A stretch of DNA of 52,324 bases from Ruminococcus sp. (GCF_019417665.1 NZ_DXUU01000017.1:1-52324); one strand, 5' to 3'. Counted from the first letter of the stretch, positions 34,594 through 43,080 are shown. Notes: generated from the sequence alone by a model not told the origin. Made by a program: numbers and translations.

Positions 34594-35903
34594 AAAATCT
34601 GAACAAAGCCTATGATTTTCCGAATCCGACCCGTGAAGATGCTTTTTTTCGGAATCTGGAAGAAAAAACGAAAAAAAAATCGCTGTTTTTTCTGATCCTG
34701 GAACATAGGGCAATAGTTTGTCAGGCAGCAGCTTTGTGCACAGTCGTAATCGTTATGGCTGGAGGATATGGTATTTATCAGAATTATAGAAATGGCAGCG
34801 GCAGCATTCCCATAGCGGATATTGAGGATTCTGTCGGTGAGACTGATATGTCTAGTGAGGTGGAAGAACAGACTTCCTCTGCGGATACGCAGGAAACTTT
34901 CTCTGCTGTGGATGAAACAACAACAGAAGCTGTCGTTTCCGCAACAACAGATCTGCCCGTTGTTCCGCAAAGCGAAACAATAGTACATACTACCGAAATA
35001 CGTCAGAACAGTCAACAGCAGGCGACAACGATTGTTATCCGAAAGACACAGAACCAGAAAACCACGAAAGCTACTGCTATGACAAGAAAAGAAACCAAAG
35101 AAACTACCCGGACATCCCAGGCAACGACTACGACAAAGCGGACAACCAAAACAACTGCGGCTGCAACAACGACAGCAAAGCCTGCATCGACGCAGACGAC
35201 AGCATCCAGTACAGTTACTACAATGGTTTCGTCCGGCGGTCAGGCACCGCCCTCAAATGAGGTAAACAATGGTGCAACAACTGTTCCCCCTACCGGCGAT
35301 GAAGAAACAGAAGTGACTGCAGATTATCGTGTGACACCGGCATATCGCTATGAGAAAACAGATACCATTATAAATATAAAAAGTGAGCCGGTAGGGCCGT
35401 CGGATGATGTGAAACCAATTTCCCCATGGATGATTCAAGCAGATTGTTCGGATCAGATCGTCTCTGGAACAGTAATCGGACTGACTTATACTCGGATCGG
35501 GAACGAACTCTGGACGCAGGTGGATCTTGTGATCACGGATGTTTATGATGGGACACTGCGGCAGGGAGATAAGATATCTGTCTATGAAAAGGGCGGCTAT
35601 ATTCCACTATCAGAATATCTGGCACTGTATCCAGAATTGTCTTCTATGTTTCCGATAACTGATGAGGAGATTCAGAATATGACCTGTTTTGATCCGTATA
35701 TGCAGGAAACTTCCTCAGCACTGGGCGAAACTTGTCTGTATTTTTTGCAGGAGGGTTTCAGCGCTGTTCCGGCAGGCGCATATCAGTATGTAAGCAATGC
35801 GGATGTATCCCGGTATCAATGGAACGGCAGTAGCTTTGTCAATGTGCTGTATCGCTCTAATACGTTTCAAGAAGAGGAACTTGTGGAATATTTGCGGCGC
35901 TGA
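34566..35903 (+). CDS. Putative membrane anti-sigma factor with Thr-rich stalk and outer sensor domain
   Basis: 445 residues. A basic cytoplasmic segment (1-50) that would hold the sigma factor, one membrane segment (about 50-72), a Thr/Ser/Lys stalk (about 95-245; TTTTKRTTKTTAAATTTAKP and the like) and a C-terminal folded domain (about 285-445) starting ADCSDQIVSGTVIGLTYTRIG. The C-domain has a beta-rich pattern and two Cys, with no sugar-binding family I can name. The 28-nt overlap with the sigma gene is the main argument for the role. The layout resembles RsgI-type sensors of cellulolytic clostridia, although I see no RsgI N-terminal domain. Confidence 0.7.
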   Translation: MRRKFRRALKNLNKAYDFPNPTREDAFFRNLEEKTKKKSLFFLILEHRAIVCQAAALCTVVIVMAGGYGIYQNYRNGSGSIPIADIEDSVGETDMSSEVEEQTSSADTQETFSAVDETTTEAVVSATTDLPVVPQSETIVHTTEIRQNSQQQATTIVIRKTQNQKTTKATAMTRKETKETTRTSQATTTTKRTTKTTAAATTTAKPASTQTTASSTVTTMVSSGGQAPPSNEVNNGATTVPPTGDEETEVTADYRVTPAYRYEKTDTIINIKSEPVGPSDDVKPISPWMIQADCSDQIVSGTVIGLTYTRIGNELWTQVDLVITDVYDGTLRQGDKISVYEKGGYIPLSEYLALYPELSSMFPITDEEIQNMTCFDPYMQETSSALGETCLYFLQEGFSAVPAGAYQYVSNADVSRYQWNGSSFVNVLYRSNTFQEEELVEYLRR

Positions 35904-35990
35904 GAGCCTGTTTCGTATCTTTGCACCACATCCTATTCGTGAATAACAAATAACTTAAAAAATCGTTATGATTCAGAAAGGACGATAAAT

Positions 35991-37064
35991 TTGAGTAAAC
36001 ATAAAAAGGTCAAAAAATATTGTCGGGGATTACTCAGCGTTGCAATGGGAAATCTTGTTCTAATATCTTCCTTTCCCATTTTTGCTTCGGCGAATTCCAG
36101 TGATTATGAATATGAATTAAACTTAACCTGCAGTTCAACACATTACCTTGATGATGAGGATACAACAACATACTTCTACGCAGAAACTGACTACGAGGGT
36201 GAGAGTGTTACCCTTGTCAACGCTGACGATTTGACAGAGTATACAATGCTTGACGATGGAAAATTTTCCGTAAGCGGTGACGACCTCCCACATGACGGAG
36301 TATACTCCGCCAAAATTGAACTAGATACAAGCGGTGCAACTTATGAAGATCCGAAAGTCTTATCGTTTTATGCGATTACGGAAGACGGTGTTAAATCTAA
36401 AACAATCACTATAAAGATTGTAAAAAGGATTACAACACTTCAAATTTCAGAAATGGCTGCTGTTAATGAAATGATCGATGCTTTGATTGCGTCAGAAAGC
36501 TACACATCATCAAGCTTTGAAGAAAAAAATTCTATGATTTATGAACTTTTGATTAGTCTTGCCGAGCATGGAACGGAAGAATATCCGTATAGCCTGATTT
36601 TCCCTGATTCTATCAACTTCACAGGAAAGATGTATGCATTCAAACATTCATGTGGTGCATTGGGGTGCGTTTCTATTACTGACCCATTTACTGACCCACT
36701 CCAGCCTGAAACAACAACGACCGCTGCTGTCACCACAGAAAAAACAGAGACAACTACTACCGCAACCAACACAACAACTTCAACGAATACTGTCACATCG
36801 ACTGATACAGAAGTCACAACAACCACTACTACTACAGCTGCAACCGAAGCAACAACTATCTCTACTAGTTTTTTGCCTGGAGATTGCAATGATGATGGTG
36901 TTTTTAACATATCTGATGTGATACTTTTTCAAAAATGGTTGTTAGCTGTACCAGATACGACGCTTACCAATTGGAAGACGGTGGATTTATACGAAGACGA
37001 CAAATTAAATGCGTTTGACCTTTGTGTGATGCGGAATTTGCTGTTGGATAGCACGACAGATTAA
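35991..37064 (+). CDS. Secreted dockerin protein, unknown N-terminal domain
   Basis: 357 residues from a TTG start after AAAGGACG. A signal peptide ends near ASA (about residue 35). An acidic beta-rich domain (about 38-150) looks Ig-like, then a helical region (about 150-215), a Thr-rich linker (240-292) and a C-terminal type I dockerin (about 295-350). Its calcium loops read DCNDDGVFNISD and DLYEDDKLNAFD. Dockerins plug enzymes into cohesin scaffolds of cellulosomes. No catalytic module is recognised. It follows the anti-sigma gene by 87 nt with no terminator seen between. Confidence 0.82.
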   Translation: MSKHKKVKKYCRGLLSVAMGNLVLISSFPIFASANSSDYEYELNLTCSSTHYLDDEDTTTYFYAETDYEGESVTLVNADDLTEYTMLDDGKFSVSGDDLPHDGVYSAKIELDTSGATYEDPKVLSFYAITEDGVKSKTITIKIVKRITTLQISEMAAVNEMIDALIASESYTSSSFEEKNSMIYELLISLAEHGTEEYPYSLIFPDSINFTGKMYAFKHSCGALGCVSITDPFTDPLQPETTTTAAVTTEKTETTTTATNTTTSTNTVTSTDTEVTTTTTTTAATEATTISTSFLPGDCNDDGVFNISDVILFQKWLLAVPDTTLTNWKTVDLYEDDKLNAFDLCVMRNLLLDSTTD

Positions 37065-37120
37065 ACAATATGGATAAATAAACTTCATCACCAATGGCAA
37101 TGCAGAAAGGAGAACCCCAT

Positions 37121-39232
37121 ATGAAAAAAACAATTGCAGTACTGACAATCTTTGCACTATTGACAAGTGCAGTACAATTTCCCGTTCTTGCGGCAGAGTC
37201 GGAAAGTGAAGCAATTCCTTTTGACGTGCCGGATACTTATGAGGAAACAGTGGATTTTCTGAACAATTACGGCAATATCTACGTGCAGGGAGAATATATC
37301 TGCTTCTGCGGAGATTTTACAGAATTTCCTGGCGTAGAGAACAGCTTTTTGTCTGAAAATTCTACTGCGGCGTTTGAGATCATGTCGGAGGAATCCTATA
37401 AAGTCTATGGTATGGCAGACGGCTGGCACCATAGTGTGATGATATTCCAGGTGAAATCTGCCGGTACGCTGGACTTCACCTGGACAGAGGATACTTCAAT
37501 CATGCAGAATGAACCTGTTGGCACCTATGCCAAGGAGGTTTACCATTTTACCTTTTCCGTAGATGACCAGCTTCAGATCACGGAGACAGATTTGTTTGCT
37601 TTCGTTCCTGACAGCATTGAAGAAGCGGTATCGTTTGAAGCAAAAACCGGCGGTATTTCCGTGGAGAATGGCTATGTGATCTACTGCAAAAGCTGTTGTA
37701 TGGACGGCGGCTATCAGGTATTTCTGGATACGGCACTTTGTTCTGTAGGCTATGAAATGGTGTACGAGAATACGATTTCCCAGAGATATGATGAGTCGAT
37801 GATGTATGATATTGATGAAGGGTATGTGCCGCCTGCCGGAGGAACTGTCTATGTTGTTCAGGTGCTGAAACCGACAGCCACCGGCTATCTGAAAGTTGCT
37901 TGGCGGCAGCAACGGGATTGGGAAGAAGAACCGATTGAAAACATTGAAAAAACATTTTTGGTGTATCCGACGGTTTCGGACATTACGGATATTACAGAAA
38001 CCGGGCTGACCACACGTGTCAGAGCGGTGGACTATTACACCGGAGAAAATATGCCGGATGTGACACTGGGTCTATTCAGCGGTTCTGCGGGTGGTCTTAC
38101 TACTGATGATGAGTGTATTCCACCGCTTCTGACTTGGAATAGCAGTGATGAACCGGAATATATGGTTGATTATTTCAATTCGGAGCTTATTCCCGAGAAG
38201 TACTACATTGAAATTGTCTCCATGCCAGATAACTACAATATTATGGTGAATCAGACGAGATGGTCTTTAAACGGGCAGGAACAGATTCTGATCGAGCTTG
38301 CTACAGATGAGGAAATCGAAGTTGGTTTCACTTTGGGCGATGTAAACGACGACGGTGAGCTTACCACTGCCGATGTGGTAACGCTGCAAAAATGGCTGCT
38401 TGGGACTGGCAAACTGCCAAAGTGGAGAGCCGCAGATATGAATGATGATAAAACCATCAATGGCTTTGACCTTGCTCTGTTGAAAGCGGCATTGCTGGAA
38501 AAGACCGTGCCAGCTGAAATTGATGTGAACAGTCTGACAGAAGAGGATATCCTCAGTCTTACGGATGGTGAGGTGACGGCGCTTTACGATATGCTGGAGG
38601 CAGGGAAACTGCAAAATACAACATACAGCTATCCATTCCCGGAGGGATTTGACCCCAATGGTTCGGACTTTGTGGCATATCGCTATCGTACTGATGATGG
38701 AAACTTTTTGTATGCTTCTGCGGAAACAGACGAGGAAGCGGAGGCTTTTGCGCAGGAATTCTTCGTTCCAGAAAATGATAGCTATTCCTTTCAAGGCTGC
38801 GAAAAGGTTTATTCCGATGAAAATTTCTGGATCTATCGTTCCTATTACAGCAATCCGAAGGTGCTGAATAAGCCCTATTATGTCATCATCTATAACAAGA
38901 ACTACTATGATATGACTACTGGACAGCTGCACTTTGCGCTGAATGAAGAAAATCTTCTGGAGTTTCTGTCCATACGGGGGATTAGCTATAATCTGAAATC
39001 ATTCTGTACAGAAACAGAGGAACAGATCACATTGAGTTTCTATAGTGTTGGCTACGTAATTGCAGGTGACTGGGGCATCAATGATGGTATTGTGATCCAG
39101 AAAACCAGCATTACAGTGGATAAAGCCACCGGAACTTTCAAAAAGTCCACGAATGAAACAGTAAAAGCTGTGGAACTTCCTGGTACGGCTAAGGATATAG
39201 ATAACTGGGGAATTGCAGAAGAAACAACCTGA
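37121..39232 (+). CDS. Large secreted protein with internal dockerin
   Basis: 703 residues with a signal peptide (MKKTIAVLTIFALLTSAVQF, cut after about residue 24). Two tandem related domains follow (about 30-158 and 159-290): both start FxxPD(T/S)xEE(A/T)V and both end (F/V)xxxxQ(I/D)TETxL-like. After a further domain comes a type I dockerin (about 405-459; GDVNDDGELTTADV, ADMNDDKTINGFDL), then about 240 more residues with a globular Tyr/Phe-rich domain. A mid-chain dockerin is unusual. The start at 37121 follows AAAGGAG. The preceding dockerin gene ends 56 nt upstream; the terminator at 39355 closes the unit. Confidence 0.85.
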   Translation: MKKTIAVLTIFALLTSAVQFPVLAAESESEAIPFDVPDTYEETVDFLNNYGNIYVQGEYICFCGDFTEFPGVENSFLSENSTAAFEIMSEESYKVYGMADGWHHSVMIFQVKSAGTLDFTWTEDTSIMQNEPVGTYAKEVYHFTFSVDDQLQITETDLFAFVPDSIEEAVSFEAKTGGISVENGYVIYCKSCCMDGGYQVFLDTALCSVGYEMVYENTISQRYDESMMYDIDEGYVPPAGGTVYVVQVLKPTATGYLKVAWRQQRDWEEEPIENIEKTFLVYPTVSDITDITETGLTTRVRAVDYYTGENMPDVTLGLFSGSAGGLTTDDECIPPLLTWNSSDEPEYMVDYFNSELIPEKYYIEIVSMPDNYNIMVNQTRWSLNGQEQILIELATDEEIEVGFTLGDVNDDGELTTADVVTLQKWLLGTGKLPKWRAADMNDDKTINGFDLALLKAALLEKTVPAEIDVNSLTEEDILSLTDGEVTALYDMLEAGKLQNTTYSYPFPEGFDPNGSDFVAYRYRTDDGNFLYASAETDEEAEAFAQEFFVPENDSYSFQGCEKVYSDENFWIYRSYYSNPKVLNKPYYVIIYNKNYYDMTTGQLHFALNEENLLEFLSIRGISYNLKSFCTETEEQITLSFYSVGYVIAGDWGINDGIVIQKTSITVDKATGTFKKSTNETVKAVELPGTAKDIDNWGIAEETT

Positions 39233-39354
39233 GCATTCCATAAATTGTTCATAAGGCGTCAGTAATGTTCCAACTGTGCGCTTTAGATATGTGACAAATT
39301 ATTGTGTAATGTAAGTATGTCGAAATCTCGTTCCAATGATGATATGTCACAAAA

Positions 39355-39398
39355 AACCACCTGAGGGATCAAAATTATCTCTCAGGTGGTTCTTCTTT
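39355..39398 (+). terminator. Terminator after the two dockerin genes
   Basis: AACCACCTGAG and CTCAGGTGGTT (one G-T pair, inner GAT/ATC) with a T-rich tail to 39398, about 120 nt past the stop. The sequence between (39233-39354) holds nothing else recognisable. Confidence 0.88.
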
Positions 39399-39482
39399 GA
39401 AAAATATCTGTTAATAAGCTCCTCGCCGTTCAAAATTGTTGTGCTATCTGTTATGAAATACCAATAAAATCGACTTTAAATG

Positions 39483-39508
39483 AAAAAACCGCATAATGAT
39501 GCGGTTTT
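39483..39508 (-). terminator. Terminator after tRNA-Arg
   Basis: On the minus strand AAAACCGCAT, 4-nt loop, ATGCGGTTTT and two more T: a perfect 10-bp stem about 31 nt past the tRNA 3' end. Confidence 0.88.
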
Positions 39509-39539
39509 GAAGTGGAACATCTTTTTTGATCCACGAATA

Positions 39540-39616
39540 TGGTACGCCTGATGCGATTCGAACGCACGACCTTCAGAGTCGGAGTCTGACACTCTATCCA
39601 GCTGAGCTACAGGCGC
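39540..39616 (-). tRNA. tRNA-Arg, anticodon CCG
   Basis: A 77-nt cloverleaf with encoded CCA. Acceptor stem GCGCCTG/CAGGCGT (one G-T pair at position 1-72), D-arm GCTCAGCTGGATAGAGT, anticodon stem TCAGA/TCTGA around CTCCGAC, giving anticodon CCG for Arg codon CGG, and T-arm GTGCG TTCGAAT CGCAT. All invariant positions (U8, U33, TTC, CCA) are present. It has its own promoter and terminator, as a single-tRNA unit. Confidence 0.95.
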
Positions 39617-39705
39617 ATATTTGATATCAGATGAAAACTGCACAAAAAACTTGATACATTCATGTGAGACGCTGATTTTTTGGAAAATCACCTGATGACT
39701 ATATT

Positions 39706-39734
39706 ATTATAGCATATCCTCTTGAAAAATGCAA
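39706..39734 (-). promoter_or_regulatory. Promoter for tRNA-Arg
   Basis: Minus strand: TTGCAT (39729-39734), 17-nt spacer, perfect TATAAT (39706-39711), about 90 nt before the mature tRNA. Its -35 box lies inside the spacer of the opposite promoter at 39722-39750. Confidence 0.72.
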
Positions 39735-39750
39735 GGGGTTGTGCTATAAT
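39722..39750 (+). promoter_or_regulatory. Promoter for the YiiX-like gene
   Basis: TTGAAA (39722-39727), 17-nt spacer, perfect TATAAT (39745-39750), 40 nt before the start codon. It physically overlaps the divergent tRNA promoter, so only one can be occupied at a time. Confidence 0.78.
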
Positions 39751-39790
39751 AAATCAGGAAATTCGAAAAAAATTTTCAGAGGTGAAAAAA

Positions 39791-40363
39791 ATGCAAGAAT
39801 ATTTGTTCGTAATTCTAAGCCAGACCGGTACAAATGTTGCTCGATTTATTAAAAATTTCACAAAAAAGCCATACAACCATGCTTCGGTTGCCGTGGATCT
39901 GACATTAGAAGAGATCTACAGTTTCTGCCGTACCTATCGTCGATTTCCTTTGCCAGCGACATTCAATCGAGAAATTATTGGAGAGGGGACATTCGGAAGG
40001 TTTTTGATGATTCCCTGCGAGATCTATGCCATTCCGGTCTCCTCTGATTCAAAACAAGAGTTTTTGCAATATTTAGAGCACTTCAAGTTTTATCGTTCCA
40101 GGTACTCCTATAATCTGTTGGGTTTGTGTACCACATTTCTGCATATTCGCTGGACAAGACATAATAAGCTGCATTGTGCTGAATTTGTAGCCAGACTGCT
40201 TCAGCATACCGGTGTGGAACTAGAAAAACAACCTTCGCTTTATACGCCAGACGATCTGCGATATATTCCCAACGCCATGCTGGTTTATCGTGGTGAGTTG
40301 AATTGCTTTTATGCCATGCGTGAGCAGAACCTGTTTCTGCGTCGTCTGGATACAGTGGTTTAG
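39791..40363 (+). CDS. Permuted papain-fold protein (YiiX/YaeF-like)
   Basis: 190 residues, no signal peptide. The order His first (His30, KPYNHASVAVD) and Cys later (Cys129, KLHCAEFVARLL) is that of the permuted NlpC/P60 papain group, whose members act as amidases, peptidases or acyl-transfer enzymes. A hydrophobic mid-part (YNLLGLCTTFL) may contact lipid. The ATG at 39791 follows AGAGGTG. Its stop overlaps the convergent gene's stop by 4 nt (TTAG). Substrate unknown. Confidence 0.75.
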   Translation: MQEYLFVILSQTGTNVARFIKNFTKKPYNHASVAVDLTLEEIYSFCRTYRRFPLPATFNREIIGEGTFGRFLMIPCEIYAIPVSSDSKQEFLQYLEHFKFYRSRYSYNLLGLCTTFLHIRWTRHNKLHCAEFVARLLQHTGVELEKQPSLYTPDDLRYIPNAMLVYRGELNCFYAMREQNLFLRRLDTVV

Positions 40364-40671
40364 CTTGAAAACAATAGCTGCCACAAACTGATGGCGCAGT
40401 TTCCGGCAATGCCCGGCAGTGTGCTGACCCAGAGATACAGGTCTTCGTTCCATTCCGGAAGTTCCCATTCGAGCGATGTATCTGCCAGGGAGAGCGAAAC
40501 GGTATTGTCTGGCTGCATGGACAACTGTGCCATGACTACCTGTTCATGGGAAAGTCGGTTGTAAGAGCGTGTGCTTACCAGCAAAAAACCCCAGAGAAAT
40601 CCACACAGCAATAAATACAATAAAACCGAAATGCAGAGATATTTCCAGTTTTTTTTCGTTTGGGCCTTCAT
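40360..40671 (-). CDS. Small single-pass membrane protein, unknown
   Basis: 103 residues: Lys-rich start, one membrane segment (about 11-32), then an outer part of about 70 residues rich in Ser, Leu and Trp (LPEWNEDLYLWVSTLPG). No family recognised. The ATG at 40671 follows AAAGGA; an in-frame ATG 36 nt upstream enters the palindromic element and has no good ribosome site. It may be transcribed from the deacetylase-spoIIP unit through the element at 40695-40791. Confidence 0.6.
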   Translation of the reverse strand: MKAQTKKNWKYLCISVLLYLLLCGFLWGFLLVSTRSYNRLSHEQVVMAQLSMQPDNTVSLSLADTSLEWELPEWNEDLYLWVSTLPGIAGNCAISLWQLLFSS

Positions 40672-40694
40672 GAAATGTGTCCTTTCTTTTGATA

Positions 40695-40791
40695 GGGATT
40701 GCTGCAATCAGTCAAAATGAAACAGAAAAACGGTGTGATGCGGACATCGCTCCGTTAATTGGATTTTTGCTGTTCTTGCAACAGCTTTTTT
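40695..40791. repeat. Palindromic element, copy B
   Basis: Plus-strand sequence matches the reverse complement of 32791-32890. The core block of 21 nt (AACAGAAAAACGG and the next eight bases, 40730-40750) differs at one position from copy A. The apical hairpin (GATG-CGGA-CATC) differs in bases from copy A (CGAT with ATCG) but still pairs, and the ACGG/CCGT base is retained. It begins 3 nt downstream of the spoIIP stop (minus strand) and sits before the 40671 gene. On the plus strand it ends in T6. Confidence 0.75.
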
Positions 40792-40793
40792 GT

Positions 40794-41909
40794 CTATTTT
40801 TGCAGCTTTAACAGCGCCTGCGCTAGAGCTTTTCCTACAAGTTCTCCAGCGTATTGGGCTTGTTCCAGTGTATTTCCGTGAGTGCCAATTTCCAGCAGGA
40901 GGCTTCCAGTGGTCAGATCCTGGTTGTACTTGCGATAGTCAAAGAGAATCGGACGTGTCAGTCCTGGATACATGCCCTCCATACTACTCTGAAGCTGACA
41001 GGCGAAGTGAAAATTCTCCAGATATTTGGGCATATCCATTGTCCCGTCGTCACAACCGGAGATGATCATGACCTGTGCAGATTCCTTTCCGTCGATTTCC
41101 ACTACAGGCTGTGCCAGTGTATTACCGTCCTGGATGGCATCCCGGTGGATATCCAGCACCACGCAGATCGTGGGATGCTCTTCCAGGATCTTCTTGACTG
41201 TTTCTGCGCTTCGTTCGTAGGAACCGTTATAAGATGGGTAATCATGGATAGTCGTGTCGTGAATGGCGGTGATACCAACTGCCTCCAGCTGTTCTGTAAT
41301 AGCATCTCCCACAGATACCATATTATACGCTGGGTCAGTGGTGCGGTAGTTGAAATTTGGATCATAGTTGGAGCGAACATATGGCTCAAAGGATTCTGTA
41401 GTATGGGTGTGCATGATCAGTACCTGGGGTTCACCATTTGTTTCAATGGTAAAGGACGGCGCTTTTGTGCTTTCAGAAATCAATTCATTGTTGGAGATGC
41501 TGGTTTTATTCTGTACCTGTCCGGCTGTAAAAAGACTGAAAAAGCGTGTGCCGGAATAGATACCGTAGGAGGTGCGTTTGACTGTGGTGTCTGCGCTGAG
41601 ATTCCAACTGGTGGGATAGGGCTTATCGCCAGGCTCGGCAGAGGGCGATATAGATACATTGGCAGTTTCTATGTCGGAAGGTGCAGTTTCTTCCTCCCAG
41701 CCAAACCCGTCAGATGCTACATTCCATGTGACTGTATCCTCTTGGTCATACCAGGGGTCTGTGTTGGCGTGGATGGATTCCGATTGAAAGGCAGCGGAAG
41801 AATGTACCTCGCTGCTGCTGCGCTGTAACACAGCTGTCACCGGGAGGATTGCCATGGCTGCGAAAAAGCAGACCAATGTCCATTTTCGACGTCTGTGACG
41901 TCTGCGCAT
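40794..41909 (-). CDS. spoIIP: Stage II sporulation protein P (SpoIIP)
   Basis: 371 residues. A basic start and one membrane anchor (about 11-28), a Ser/Thr-rich stalk, then the amidase domain: VLIMHTHTTESFEP, VVLDIHRDA, ISGCDDGT and LLLEIGTHGNT (with metal-binding His and Glu). SpoIIP is the peptidoglycan amidase/endopeptidase of the SpoIIDMP machine that thins septal wall for engulfment. I start at the ATG at 41909, 9 nt after AGGAG. The deacetylase gene ends 29 nt upstream, so they are likely co-transcribed. It is direct evidence that this lineage sporulates. Confidence 0.92.
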   Translation of the reverse strand: MRRRHRRRKWTLVCFFAAMAILPVTAVLQRSSSEVHSSAAFQSESIHANTDPWYDQEDTVTWNVASDGFGWEEETAPSDIETANVSISPSAEPGDKPYPTSWNLSADTTVKRTSYGIYSGTRFFSLFTAGQVQNKTSISNNELISESTKAPSFTIETNGEPQVLIMHTHTTESFEPYVRSNYDPNFNYRTTDPAYNMVSVGDAITEQLEAVGITAIHDTTIHDYPSYNGSYERSAETVKKILEEHPTICVVLDIHRDAIQDGNTLAQPVVEIDGKESAQVMIISGCDDGTMDMPKYLENFHFACQLQSSMEGMYPGLTRPILFDYRKYNQDLTTGSLLLEIGTHGNTLEQAQYAGELVGKALAQALLKLQK

Positions 41910-41938
41910 ATGTATCATCTCCTGTTATGGAATTCATA

Positions 41939-42814
41939 TTATCTGTTGCTTTCGGATATAGCACGTGACATATACTGTTCTGTGCTGCAATTTCCTGGAC
42001 GGTTGTAGCGGCTGAGCCCGTACAGACAGGATGGATCTCGTGTGATGAAATTCGGCTTTTCCAGACAGGTTAACGTAATGCGAAATCCGCACTCTTTCAG
42101 TACCGGCTTGCTTTCTTTACTGATAAACCCATACGGATAGGCGAAGATCATGGGCTGCATCTGTAGTTCCTCCTGAAAGCGGGACTGTAACAGGGAAACA
42201 TCCCCATATAAAATGGAATGGTATGTTTCCTCGGACTCCCATTCCAGCTTTGCGCAGCCCTTTCGCTGGTCATTGGAATGCATATCATATGTATGGCTGC
42301 CTAGTTCAATGTGTTCGGATTCTTGTAATTGACGCAGATCATCCCAGGTTAGGTAGGAGTATACATCGTTGTGGGGTGCATCCGGTGCATACACATCGGT
42401 GAACACTCCCACAATGGAAATCACAGCACACATATCGTATTCTTCTAGTATGGGCAGAGCGATACTCATATTGTTGTAAAAGCCATCATCAAAAGTTAGC
42501 ATGATGGGCTTTGATGGCATAGAACCATTTCCTTCAGTATAAGCGATGAGTTCTGCTGCGGAAACGGTTTTATAGCCATGTTCGTGAAGATATTGCAGGT
42601 CTTGGCGGAATGTTTCTGGCGAGATACAATAATCTGTCTCTGGCATATCTGTGACGCTGTGATACATCAGTATGGGAAGTGTCACGCCGCCGGTGCTGTC
42701 TACGGCTGCAAAATGCTGCTTGCCGGCATGTGTCAACAGGAGCGCTGCCAAGATCAATGCCAGATCAAATGCGGTATAGCGGAGAAATCGGCGGATATTC
42801 CAGCTGTGATACAT
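41939..42814 (-). CDS. Polysaccharide deacetylase-family protein (NodB fold)
   Basis: 291 residues with an N-terminal membrane anchor (about 10-28) and the NodB domain: LPILMYHSVTD, LTFDDGFYNN (catalytic Asp and metal Asp), GSHTYDMH (metal His residues) and AYPYGF. Such enzymes remove acetyl groups from peptidoglycan or chitin-like sugars. Its position before spoIIP and a shared promoter suggest a part in sporulation or cortex/wall processing. The ATG follows GGGAGG. Confidence 0.9.
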   Translation of the reverse strand: MYHSWNIRRFLRYTAFDLALILAALLLTHAGKQHFAAVDSTGGVTLPILMYHSVTDMPETDYCISPETFRQDLQYLHEHGYKTVSAAELIAYTEGNGSMPSKPIMLTFDDGFYNNMSIALPILEEYDMCAVISIVGVFTDVYAPDAPHNDVYSYLTWDDLRQLQESEHIELGSHTYDMHSNDQRKGCAKLEWESEETYHSILYGDVSLLQSRFQEELQMQPMIFAYPYGFISKESKPVLKECGFRITLTCLEKPNFITRDPSCLYGLSRYNRPGNCSTEQYMSRAISESNR

Positions 42815-42922
42815 AGCTCTGCCTCCCTCATGATATTACAGGCTTTTTCTTGTTCTTTTCTATCCTATGCAGGTTTGCACAGAAACAGAACGTTACTTTA
42901 CAATATGCTGTTGACATCCATT

Positions 42923-42950
42923 TTTATAGTTTTCAATCGTTTTTTGTCAA
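42923..42950 (-). promoter_or_regulatory. Promoter for the deacetylase-spoIIP unit
   Basis: Minus strand: perfect TTGACA (42945-42950), 16-nt spacer, TATAAA (42923-42928). It looks like a housekeeping promoter. I did not identify a sporulation-sigma site. Confidence 0.65.
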
Positions 42951-43010
42951 AGTGCACAGAAAATTTTAAAAGGCATAGGAAAATTTTAAGATATATTCAA
43001 TGCTCGTGTG

Positions 43011-43032
43011 TTATACTATATTTATAGTATAA
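43011..43032 (+). promoter_or_regulatory. Palindrome upstream of the ligase-like gene
   Basis: TTATACTATA, two bases, then TATAGTATAA: a perfect 10-bp inverted repeat. It includes TATACT and lies about 50 nt upstream of the main promoter. It could be an operator. The half-site shares TTATACT with the palindrome at nadA (4741-4762). Confidence 0.45.
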
Positions 43033-43080
43033 AAGATTTAGGTCTCCGCAGTATCTGTTTGAAATGCGGATAAAAATACA

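Noticed and set aside
36700..36870. Thr-rich, repetitive-looking DNA in dockerin and anti-sigma genes, considered as tandem repeats or CRISPR
   Set aside because: Repeats are at protein level with mixed Thr codons; no constant repeat unit or spacers.
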